From: Geminicoccaceae bacterium
GTDB lineage: Bacteria > Pseudomonadota > Alphaproteobacteria > Geminicoccales > Geminicoccaceae
NCBI GenBank assembly: GCA_020446285.1
Contig: JAGREZ010000341.1
Location: 1-12,907 of the forward strand
DNA: 12,907 nt
Direction: 5' to 3'
Shown: positions 1-6,719 of the stretch, piece after piece
Numbering within the stretch: the first letter of the stretch is position 1
Layout of the letters: every line of letters begins with the position of its first letter
Notes under the pieces: model-generated
Database searches by the model: none
What the model was told of the DNA's origin: nothing
What the model saw: only the letters and a program-made list of their open reading frames with translations
Program-made: the position numbers and the translations under genes

Positions 1-725
1 GCTGGTACCGGGCATGCTTTTCCGCGGGACACGCCAAGGGAGCGACGGTCGCGGGCGAAATCTCGCCATCCTATCTGACCGATCCGCTGGCCCCGGTCCG
101 CATCTGCAGGGCCTCGCCGTCGACCCGTCTCATCCTCGCCCTTCGCGATCCGGTCGAACGGGCCTATTCGGCGCATCTCCACGAGGTGCGAAAGGGGCAT
201 GTCGGCGGCGATCTCGCAACGTTCGAAAGGGCGGTCGAACAGAATCCGATGTATGTCGAGCAATCCCGTTACGGCTTCCACCTGCGTCGCTGGCTGGAAC
301 ATTTTCCGCGCGATCAGATCCATCTCGTCCTGCAGGAAGAGGTCAGGAACGATCCACAGGGCGAAGCCGTCCGTCTCTTCGGGTTTCTCGGAATCGATCC
401 CGGCGCCCGACCCGAAGCCCTCTTCGAACGGCGCCACGAGAGCGTCACCTATCGAAGCTCCCTGGTCCGGAGCGTCTTCCGCACTACCGGCCGCAAGGCG
501 CGCGAGCTGGGTCTCGCAAGCTGGGTGGCGCGCGCCAAGCGGGCCCCGCTGATCGGAGGTTTCTACCATTCACAGCGCATCGACATGCGCCATTCGGTCC
601 CGCCGATGCGCGAGGAGGACCGCGCACGCCTGATCGCGGAACTCGAAGAGGACATGCGCGAGCTTCAGGCCCTTGCGGGACGCTCGTCATTCCCCTGGCC
701 ATCCCTGCGCGCCATCACCCGGTGA
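1..725 (+). CDS. Sulfotransferase, 5'-truncated by window edge
   Basis: The frame is open from base 3 to the TGA at 723-725, about 240 residues, and the start lies outside the window. Early in the fragment is a GEISPSYL segment, followed by LALRDPVERAYSAHLHEVRKG, which matches the 3'-phosphate-binding strand-loop-helix of PAPS-dependent sulfotransferases (R and S bind the 3'-phosphate). A later FLGIDP segment is also typical of the family. The N-terminal 5'-phosphosulfate loop is missing because of the window edge. The family moves sulfate from PAPS to a sugar hydroxyl or amine. Beside EPS glycosyltransferases, the acceptor is probably a cell-surface glycan or its precursor; that is inference. 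A GTG at 186 could be mistaken for a start, but it falls inside the PAPS motif. The 3' end overlaps the convergent GT4 gene by 61 bp. Confidence 0.85.
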   Translation, partial: WYRACFSAGHAKGATVAGEISPSYLTDPLAPVRICRASPSTRLILALRDPVERAYSAHLHEVRKGHVGGDLATFERAVEQNPMYVEQSRYGFHLRRWLEHFPRDQIHLVLQEEVRNDPQGEAVRLFGFLGIDPGARPEALFERRHESVTYRSSLVRSVFRTTGRKARELGLASWVARAKRAPLIGGFYHSQRIDMRHSVPPMREEDRARLIAELEEDMRELQALAGRSSFPWPSLRAITR

Positions 726-1798
726 CGTGCATCCGCCAGAACAGCAAGGCGGGCCTCCACGGCCGCCCGCGAATTGCAGGCCACTGCCCGCTCACGCGCA
801 CGACGGGCCCGTCTGCCGGCATCGTCGGGATCCCGGCGGATCGACTCAAGCGCGGCGCGAATAGCCCCCGTATCGTGAGGCGGTACGAGAAGCGCGCTGT
901 CATCAGGCAGATATTCCTCGATGAAGCCGGTACGCGCGGCGATGACCGGCACGCCTGCCGCTGCCGCCTCGAGAAGCATGGTCAATCCGGCACCATGGAG
1001 ATTTTCCCGGCTCGGAGCGACGAGCACGTCGGCCCAGCGATACCATTCGCGAAGCCCCTCAAGACCGGTCGCCGGCTCGAAGCGGATATTCGCATGGCCG
1101 CCGGCAAGGGCCTCGACATGCCCGCGCCGGGAGAGAAGAACGGTGTCATATTCCGGGCGGCCGGCGACGGCCTCCACGACGGTCTGCCAATCCCGGCGAA
1201 GGTCGTTGCCGGCGGCAAGCACATGCAGCGGATCGCCGGCCTTGCGTCCCGGCCGGAGTCCCGGTTGTTCCCTGACATCGAGGAAAACATCGGCCGGTAC
1301 GCCGAAGCGATAGGGGACGACATGCACACCCGGCAGCAATCCGCCGAGAACCTCGGCGCCGCCACGGACACAGATGAGAACCGCATCGGCCTGCCGGAGG
1401 CACCAGCCGACGATCGCCCGGCGAAGCGGTCCGTAGCCGGCCCATTCATCGAGGAGCCAGACCGCTTCGCCGATCAGGATCGGGCGGTGTTTTCGCAGCC
1501 TCGTGGCCAGCACGAGCAGAACCAGCTCGCGCTCGCTCATCGCCCAGATTTCGCCGGCCGCACGCACCTTGTCCAGATTGTTCACCAGATGGGCAAGATC
1601 GACGCCGAGCAGCCGGTGCCCCAGACGATGCAGGAGGTCGAGCACGAATCCGGGTCGCGCATCATCCGTCGAGACGATTTCGACGCCAAGCGAGCGGGCG
1701 TGGTGCAGCCCCCAGTGACTGGCCTCGGCGCGTTCGCCTCGTGCGTTCGCCTCTCGCCATCGACTCTCGGAAAAGCCTCTAGGATAATAGACCAGCAA
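665..1798 (-). CDS. Glycosyltransferase family 4 (GT-B fold)
   Basis: This 377-residue protein has the two-domain layout of GT4 retaining glycosyltransferases. The C-terminal nucleotide-sugar domain shows LHVLAAGNDLRRDW (about residues 191-204), then WADVLVAPS and HGAGLTMLLEAAAAGVPVIA (268-287), followed by TGFIEEYL. Glu277 corresponds to the second Glu of the family's EX7E motif; the first Glu position is Gly269, preceded by His268. It likely adds one sugar to the lipid-linked EPS repeat at the inner membrane; donor and acceptor are unknown. The start is TTG at 1798, supported by AAGGTG (1806-1811, minus strand) at 7 nt, and an in-frame TGA immediately upstream excludes a longer protein. It is transcribed away from the polymerase operon, and its last 61 bp lie inside the sulfotransferase gene. 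Confidence 0.88.
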   Translation of the reverse strand: MLVYYPRGFSESRWREANARGERAEASHWGLHHARSLGVEIVSTDDARPGFVLDLLHRLGHRLLGVDLAHLVNNLDKVRAAGEIWAMSERELVLLVLATRLRKHRPILIGEAVWLLDEWAGYGPLRRAIVGWCLRQADAVLICVRGGAEVLGGLLPGVHVVPYRFGVPADVFLDVREQPGLRPGRKAGDPLHVLAAGNDLRRDWQTVVEAVAGRPEYDTVLLSRRGHVEALAGGHANIRFEPATGLEGLREWYRWADVLVAPSRENLHGAGLTMLLEAAAAGVPVIAARTGFIEEYLPDDSALLVPPHDTGAIRAALESIRRDPDDAGRRARRARERAVACNSRAAVEARLAVLADARHRVMARRDGQGNDERPARA

Positions 1799-1805
1799 AC
1801 ACTTT

Positions 1806-1811
1806 CACCTT
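1806..1811 (-). promoter_or_regulatory. Ribosome binding site of the GT4 gene
   Basis: On the minus strand this reads AAGGTG, 7 nt before the TTG at 1798. It decides the rare TTG start, because no in-frame ATG or GTG lies before the conserved N-terminal part and a stop codon sits just upstream. Confidence 0.55.
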
Positions 1812-1838
1812 TGGTAACTTGCGCAAGCTTCTCCTGCC

Positions 1839-1860
1839 CCGGCAAAAATAGACTTGCCGG
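1839..1860. repeat. Inverted repeat upstream of GT4 gene
   Basis: Perfect 7-bp arms (CCGGCAA / TTGCCGG) flank the 8-nt AT-rich centre AAATAGAC. As RNA on the minus strand it would form a small hairpin in the GT4 leader; as DNA it resembles a dimeric regulator site. There is no T-run on the minus-strand side that would make it an intrinsic terminator. Confidence 0.35.
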
Positions 1861-2067
1861 CGGCCGGGAGGCCAGACCGAAATTCCCGCCGTCATCGAAA
1901 GGCTTGCGTTATGAGCGCATATGTGGCGCCACGAACGCGGCGCCGGTCGCCGCCCGGTCGACGAATGACCGGACGCGAAAGGGACGTAGCGAGATGCGCA
2001 TCATGGGATGCTACCGTGTCGTTCACGAACGCGCGGAGCTATCCCTTCCCTCACCCGCAGAGTTGAC

Positions 2068-2071
2068 GGAG
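2068..2071 (+). promoter_or_regulatory. Ribosome binding site of the polymerase gene
   Basis: GGAG lies 5 nt before the GTG at 2077. This favours GTG 2077 over the upstream in-frame ATG at 2008, which has no Shine-Dalgarno and would add an arginine-rich, non-membrane extension. The ATG at 2075 overlapping this GTG is out of frame and stops at once. Confidence 0.6.
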
Positions 2072-2076
2072 ACCAT

Positions 2077-3348
2077 GTGACCACACCCGATCCGATGGCC
2101 CCGACCGCCCGCATTTCCCTCGGCGATCTTCTGGTCGTGACGACGGTTCTCGTGTTCAGCAGCGACATTCTCGAGATCACCCTGCGCGGCGCCGGACTGG
2201 GCGCCGGTGTGCAGATGTCCTATCTCGTTCTGTATGCCGCCGCATTCATCGTCGCTCTTTCGACCGGAACGCCGGGCGGTCTTCTTCGTGCCTGTCCGCT
2301 CGTCATGGCGCTGATCGCCCTGCCGGTCCTGTCCATTGCATGGTCACTCGATCCCCGCGAAAGCCTCGAACGCGCGATCGGCCTCGTCGGCTCGTCCGTC
2401 TTCGCCCTCTTTCTCGGCTGGCACCATGCGATCCCGCGGCTGGTACGGCTGGTTGCGTGGGGCATGATCCTCAATGTCATCCTGAGCGCCATCGCCATCG
2501 TTGCCCTTCCGTCCATCGGCATCGACCATTCGACCCAGTGGGCCGGCACATGGATCGGGATCCACAATCACAAGAACGAGCTCGGCGGCAGCATGGGACT
2601 GGCGATCATGCTGCTCTGCTACACGATTTTCGACGCCCGCGCGGTGCTTCGCTGGTTTCTTGCCGGAATGCTCGGCCTCTCCTTCCTCCTGCTTCTGGGA
2701 TCGGCCTCCGCCACATCGCTGGTCACGACGGCCGCGAGTGTGGCACTCATGCTCCTCTTCCTCGCCCTTGCGAAGACGCCGGCGATCGCCCGCCTCTTCC
2801 TGCTGCTCTTCGTGCTTCTGATTCCGCTGCTCGCCCTGATCGCCTGGCAGACGAATCTCGTCGAATTCGCGCTCGAGGCGCTCGGCAAGGATGCCAATCT
2901 CTCCAGCCGCGTCGACATCTGGCGGCTCGTCTGGCCCTATGTCGAGGATCGCTACTGGCTGGGCTACGGCTATGGCGTGTTCTGGCAGGAGGATCTTCCA
3001 TGGATGGACCAGATGGAAGCGCGCCTGCACTTCGCCCCCTTCTATTCGCACAACGGCATCATCGAGACATGGATCGGCGGCGGAATCGTTCTCGTCATCC
3101 TGACGATCCTCGTCTATGCCGCCGGCCTGTTCAAGGCATTCGTCAAGGTCGCGCGCGAACCGCATGACCTGTTCGCGAGCTTTCCGCTCGTCTTCCTGCT
3201 CGTGTTCATCCTTCGCAACATCACCGAATCCGCACTTCTCAACAGGAACAACATCTTCTGGTCCCTGTTTCTGGCGATGATTGCCCTGCTCGCCCGCGAT
3301 GTCAGGCTGCGTCTCCGCACCGCCCCGGCAGACATGGCAAGGGGGTAG
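2077..3348 (+). CDS. O-antigen/EPS polymerase, Wzy/ExoQ-like
   Basis: This polytopic inner-membrane protein of 423 residues has about 10-11 hydrophobic segments. Family signs are a WSLDPRESLERAIGL stretch near residue 90, the IHNHKNELGG segment (His163, His165, Lys166, Asn167) followed by a TM helix, and a periplasmic part with GYGYG near residue 298 and SHNG (His325) leading into IETWIGGG. The HKN and HNG motifs are characteristic of Wzy_C/O-antigen ligase-type proteins, including ExoQ of succinoglycan synthesis. It would join flipped lipid-linked repeat units in the periplasm. The GTG start at 2077 has a GGAG ribosome site. The gene is first in a three-gene operon, with 6 bp to the flippase. 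An O-antigen ligase role cannot be excluded from sequence, but the flippase and GTs next to it favour a polymerase. Confidence 0.85.
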   Translation: MTTPDPMAPTARISLGDLLVVTTVLVFSSDILEITLRGAGLGAGVQMSYLVLYAAAFIVALSTGTPGGLLRACPLVMALIALPVLSIAWSLDPRESLERAIGLVGSSVFALFLGWHHAIPRLVRLVAWGMILNVILSAIAIVALPSIGIDHSTQWAGTWIGIHNHKNELGGSMGLAIMLLCYTIFDARAVLRWFLAGMLGLSFLLLLGSASATSLVTTAASVALMLLFLALAKTPAIARLFLLLFVLLIPLLALIAWQTNLVEFALEALGKDANLSSRVDIWRLVWPYVEDRYWLGYGYGVFWQEDLPWMDQMEARLHFAPFYSHNGIIETWIGGGIVLVILTILVYAAGLFKAFVKVAREPHDLFASFPLVFLLVFILRNITESALLNRNNIFWSLFLAMIALLARDVRLRLRTAPADMARG

Positions 3349-3354
3349 GCGACA

Positions 3355-4800
3355 ATGTTGCGATCGGCCGGCATCTATTTCGCCACCCGCGTTCTCGCGG
3401 CCATGTTCGCCCTTCTCGCGGTCGCGGTCTTTACCCGGCTCGTGCCGCCGGAAACCTATGGTGTCTATACACTGGTGATGAGCACGGCGATCGGAATCTT
3501 CGCCGTCGCCTACCAGTGGCTTCGGGCATCCGTCCTGCGTTTCGTGCCGGGCAAGAACGGCATGCCGCGCGCCACGCTGGAGGCGGCACTCGCAGGCTAC
3601 CTCGTCGTGTCCATCGCGCTTACCCTCATCGTGGCCATCGCGGTCGCAATCGGGCTCGTGTCGATCGATGGCGCAATCCTCGCCCTCGCTGTCGCCATAA
3701 CCCTCCTCTACGCCGCCATGGAGATCGTGCTCGCCTGCTGGCAAGCGAAAAAGAAGCCGGTCATCTACGCGGTGCTGACCCTCGGGCGTGCGGGCGGTGT
3801 GCTCGTCATTTCCGCCGGTCTCGCACTGGCGGGCTTCGGTGCCGTCGGGCTTCTTGCCGGCGCGCTTCTGGCGAATGCGCTGCCGCTCCTTGTCGCCCGC
3901 CTGTTCTTCGCGGCGCGCCTGCCCGAACTGCATTTCGACAGGACGCATCTGCGAACCATCGCCTCCTTCGGCCTGCCGCTCGGTCTCGTCGGGATCGGCG
4001 GGACGATCATCGGCCTTTCCGATCGCTATCTGATCGCATGGCTCATCGGCGTCGACGCGGCCGGTGCCTATGCAGCACCCTATGATCTCGCCCAGCGCAG
4101 TCTGAGTGTGCTCATGCTCTCGGCATTTCTCGCCTATTCCCCGCATGTCTTCGGTTCCTGGGCTGACGATGAACACGACAAATGCCATGAGGCCATTCGT
4201 GCGCAACTCTCCCTCAGCCTCGCATTCTCCCTGCCGGTGGCGATCGTGATGGCCGCCGCCTCCCCGCTGGTCTCATCGATCCTTTTCGGCGAGGCATTCC
4301 ATGAGAGTGCGGCAAGCGTGCTCCCCTGGATCGTCCTTGCCAGCCTGCTTCAGGGCATACAGTCCTACTACATCTCCTACGGTTTCACCCTGCCCAAGCG
4401 TGCCGGAACGAATGCCGCCATCGTCATCGGCGGCGCGCTCCTGAACCTGCCACTCAACCTTCTCCTGATCCCCCCGCTCGGTATCGTCGGCGCCGCCATC
4501 GCCACGATCGCCAGCTATGCCACGGTGCTCGCGGTCTCGATCATGGTCACGCGGCGCTGGATCCATCTTCCCTGGCCAGTCGGGGACACCGTCCGGGTCG
4601 TCCTTTCCTGCCTTGCAGCCTTGCCGTTCGTGCTGATCGCCGGCCGGAGCACGTCCATCCTCCACGGCCTGCTCTGGCTCGTTCCCGCCGGTGCCGTCAT
4701 TCTCGCCCTCTATGCCGCGAGTGACACCTTCGGCCTTCGAACGAGAGTGCTCGGCGCGCTCGGGCGGACAAGGGCGCACAATGCGCCCGAGAGAAAATGA
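3355..4800 (+). CDS. Polysaccharide repeat-unit flippase, Wzx-like (MATE/MVF superfamily)
   Basis: This protein of 481 residues contains about 12-14 hydrophobic helices with few long loops. The N-terminus (GIYFATRVLAAMFALLAV, then FTRLVPPETYGVYTLV) is the typical first two helices of the polysaccharide-synthesis flippases (Polysacc_synt family). A second related pattern begins near residue 200 (ASFGLPLGLVGIGG, then LSDRYLIAWLIG), as expected for the two-lobed MOP fold. It is expected to move undecaprenyl-diphosphate-linked repeats across the inner membrane to the adjacent Wzy. The ATG at 3355 follows a G-rich ribosome site inside the polymerase stop region. The stop overlaps the next gene in an ATGA junction, which suggests translational coupling. 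Confidence 0.88.
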   Translation: MLRSAGIYFATRVLAAMFALLAVAVFTRLVPPETYGVYTLVMSTAIGIFAVAYQWLRASVLRFVPGKNGMPRATLEAALAGYLVVSIALTLIVAIAVAIGLVSIDGAILALAVAITLLYAAMEIVLACWQAKKKPVIYAVLTLGRAGGVLVISAGLALAGFGAVGLLAGALLANALPLLVARLFFAARLPELHFDRTHLRTIASFGLPLGLVGIGGTIIGLSDRYLIAWLIGVDAAGAYAAPYDLAQRSLSVLMLSAFLAYSPHVFGSWADDEHDKCHEAIRAQLSLSLAFSLPVAIVMAAASPLVSSILFGEAFHESAASVLPWIVLASLLQGIQSYYISYGFTLPKRAGTNAAIVIGGALLNLPLNLLLIPPLGIVGAAIATIASYATVLAVSIMVTRRWIHLPWPVGDTVRVVLSCLAALPFVLIAGRSTSILHGLLWLVPAGAVILALYAASDTFGLRTRVLGALGRTRAHNAPERK

Positions 4801-5717
4801 ACATGGCGCCTATGGTTCCGGTTCATGTCGCGATCTGCGCCTGCACGATGGATCGGCCCGCCGGCCTCGCCGAACTGCTCACCGGGCTCGCGGAACTTCG
4901 CTTTCAAAAGGTCACAAGGGCGCCGAGGCTGACGCTCGTGATCGCCGACAATTCGCAAACCGGTTCGGCGCGCGCGCAGATCGGGGCGGCGCGTCCCCGG
5001 CTGCCATTTCCCGTCATCTACGCGCACGAACCCGAGCGCGGCTATGCGAATGCGCGCAATGCCCTGCTCGACGCCACGCCGGGGGACGCGGACTGGTTTG
5101 CCTTCATCGATGACGATGAACGGCCTTCGCCGCTCTGGCTCGATTCCCTGCTGGCCACGGCCGAAGCGACCGGCGCACCGCTCATAGCCGGTCCGGTTCA
5201 CCCGGATTTTCAGGAGACGCCACCCGGCTGGGCAGAGCGGGGCGGCTTCTTCGAACTCGGCCCCTTCGGCGAGGGTGAGCCGGCGCCCTATGTTTCCACC
5301 AACAATGCGCTCGTCCGCAAGAGTGTCATCGACCGGTATGGCTGGCGTTTCGATCCGGCCTTCAACCGTCATGGCGGCGAGGACGAGCATTTCTTTCGCC
5401 GCGCCATGGATGCGGGCCTGCGTGCGGTCACCTCGGCCGATGCCATCGTCAGCGAGACGATCCCGCCCGAACGGGTAACCGCGGCCTGGCTCTTTCGACG
5501 GCATCGCCGCATGGGCAGGACGATCGCGCGAATCGACAGGAAAAACGGAAGAATCGCGAGCCGTGCCATCAAGGCTGCGGGATGGATGGTGTTCGGCGCG
5601 GCGAACGGCGCCACGGGCATCGCCGGACCGTCGGTTCGCTCGATGCGGGGCCTCTGCCACCTCGCATGGTCGGCAGGAAGTCTCGAGGAACTGCTGTTCG
5701 GGAACGACGAAGCGTGA
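4797..5717 (+). CDS. Glycosyltransferase family 2, ExoM-like
   Basis: This 306-residue GT-A enzyme begins with VHVAICACTMDRPAGLAELL and has ARNALL near residue 85. FIDDDE (Asp105-Asp107, the metal/nucleotide-sugar DxD site) follows, then GGEDEHFF (Glu195-Asp196, the catalytic-base ED motif). The order and wording of these blocks resemble ExoM, the beta-glucosyltransferase of succinoglycan assembly, but I would not transfer the substrate. It likely adds a sugar to the lipid-linked repeat at the cytoplasmic face. The ATG at 4797 overlaps the flippase TGA (ATGA); an in-frame ATG at 4803 is the alternative. It closes the operon and ends 9 bp from the stop of the opposing GT2 gene, with no terminator-like hairpin in the gap. 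Confidence 0.87.
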   Translation: MNMAPMVPVHVAICACTMDRPAGLAELLTGLAELRFQKVTRAPRLTLVIADNSQTGSARAQIGAARPRLPFPVIYAHEPERGYANARNALLDATPGDADWFAFIDDDERPSPLWLDSLLATAEATGAPLIAGPVHPDFQETPPGWAERGGFFELGPFGEGEPAPYVSTNNALVRKSVIDRYGWRFDPAFNRHGGEDEHFFRRAMDAGLRAVTSADAIVSETIPPERVTAAWLFRRHRRMGRTIARIDRKNGRIASRAIKAAGWMVFGAANGATGIAGPSVRSMRGLCHLAWSAGSLEELLFGNDEA

Positions 5718-5726
5718 CGGGCGTGC

Positions 5727-6719
5727 TCAACCCGCACTCGTGGTGCTGTCGAAGCCCAGTCGGACGCGCAGTTTCCGCAAGAGGAACTGCAAAAGAAACC
5801 CCTTGAACAGGCTGTCGGGATATCGCCAGAGCCCGACGAGCAGAAGCCTGACGAAACGCGCCTTCTGCCCCTGATAGAGTGCCGTCCGCGCCCTTGCCCA
5901 GAAACTGCTGATCGAGGCATTCCGGTAGAGGCGTTTCAGTTCATTCGCGGACAGGTTCGAATGAACCTCGCCGATGGCGAAAATCTTGTTGATGGCCGGA
6001 TCGTCGGGACGAATTTCCACCGTCACGAGCGCGGTCGCGCTTGAGCGCCTCTGACGATAGAAAAGCACCGGTTTCTGCCCGAGCGTCGCGAAATCGCCCC
6101 GACATGCCACACGGCACCACAATTCCCAATCCTCTCCCTGTCTGAGACCGATATCGAAACCGCCGGCCTCGCGGACGATGTCGCTGCGCATGGCGATCGC
6201 ACCGCCATTGACGATCGTGTTGCGGCGGAGCAGCTGTTCGAGCGCCCTGCCACGGCCAAAACCGGGCCTGTCGGTCGAACCCTCGCCGTCGATGGGATGG
6301 CCGGCCTCGTCGATCTTCACATGGGCGCCGACGACGGCAACCGCGTCCGGGTGCTTTCGGAATGCCGACAGAAAAGCCTCCAGTGCGTCGCGCGCCATGA
6401 TATCGTCGCCATCGAGAAACACGACGAAAGGCGCCTCGATGAGTTCAAGACCGGCATTGCGTGCATCGCTGACGCCGCTGCATTCCCGCTCGACCACTTG
6501 CATGCGCCGGTCATCGGCGAAAGCACGGACGCGCCCGGCCGTCCGATCGGTGGAGCGATCGAGCACGACGACGAGTTCGAAACCGGCGAATGTCTGGCTG
6601 AAGACACTGGAAAGGGTATCCTCGATGAACGTCTCGACATTGCGCGCGGCGATGACGATCGCGATGGCGGCCTCGTTCCGCACAGTCTTCAGGGTTTCGA
6701 TGCCCGCATCGCTCGTCAT
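5727..6719 (-). CDS. Glycosyltransferase family 2
   Basis: This 330-residue GT-A enzyme starts with IAIVIAARNVETFIEDTL (from about residue 19). It then shows VVLDRSTDRT in place of the common DDGSTD, SGVSDARNAGL, FLDGDD (Asp103-Asp106, DxD metal site) and QGEDWELW (Glu196-Asp197, ED motif). The C-terminal hydrophobic/basic helices (LLLVGLWRYPDSLFKGFLLQFLLRKL) suggest membrane association. It is probably another sugar-adding step for the same polysaccharide. The open frame extends far upstream, but the ATG at 6719 has a strong AAGGAG 4 nt before it and begins the conserved domain, so the upstream 93 codons are read as non-coding. It is convergent with the ExoM-like gene and head-to-head with the GH9 gene. 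Confidence 0.87.
   Translation of the reverse strand: MTSDAGIETLKTVRNEAAIAIVIAARNVETFIEDTLSSVFSQTFAGFELVVVLDRSTDRTAGRVRAFADDRRMQVVERECSGVSDARNAGLELIEAPFVVFLDGDDIMARDALEAFLSAFRKHPDAVAVVGAHVKIDEAGHPIDGEGSTDRPGFGRGRALEQLLRRNTIVNGGAIAMRSDIVREAGGFDIGLRQGEDWELWCRVACRGDFATLGQKPVLFYRQRRSSATALVTVEIRPDDPAINKIFAIGEVHSNLSANELKRLYRNASISSFWARARTALYQGQKARFVRLLLVGLWRYPDSLFKGFLLQFLLRKLRVRLGFDSTTSAG

Larger units (their letters stand above)
1799..2076. promoter_or_regulatory. Divergent intergenic region between GT4 and polymerase operon
   Basis: This 278-bp spacer must carry the promoters for the GT4 gene (-) and the wzy-wzx-GT2 operon (+). I could not identify a convincing -35/-10 pair on either strand. It contains three inverted repeats: the 10-bp palindrome CTTGCGCAAG (1818-1827), the 7-bp arms CCGGCAA and TTGCCGG (1839-1845 and 1854-1860, 8-nt spacer), and the palindrome GTGGCGCCAC (1923-1932). 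The first two lie within 65 bp of the GT4 start and could be operators or leader structure. Short + and - strand ORFs here lack ribosome sites and protein-like composition. Confidence 0.45.

Noticed and set aside
1911..2066. Short + ORF starting ATGAGC in the GT4-polymerase spacer
   Set aside because: No Shine-Dalgarno, Arg/Pro-rich random-looking translation, and it overlaps the leader of the polymerase gene.
14..2080. 688-codon open frame on + across the sulfotransferase and GT4 genes
   Set aside because: Arg/Pro/Ala-rich translation without domains. It is the antisense shadow of the GT4 gene plus an out-of-frame reading of the sulfotransferase, both of which have clear family motifs.
2344..4206. 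620-codon open frame on - opposite the polymerase and flippase
   Set aside because: Highly charged, repetitive composition (Asp/Glu/Arg/Gly/His) typical of the antisense of membrane-protein genes. It has no motif, and the + strand genes have strong family features and ribosome sites.
5718..5726. Possible terminator between the convergent GT2 genes
   Set aside because: Only a 4-bp CGGG/CCCG pairing can be drawn around the gap and there is no T-run; too weak to call.
6178..6663. N-terminal extension of the GH9 frame upstream of the signal peptide
   Set aside because: The extension is antisense to the conserved GT2 domain, rich in Ser/Arg/Thr, and would place the signal peptide internally.
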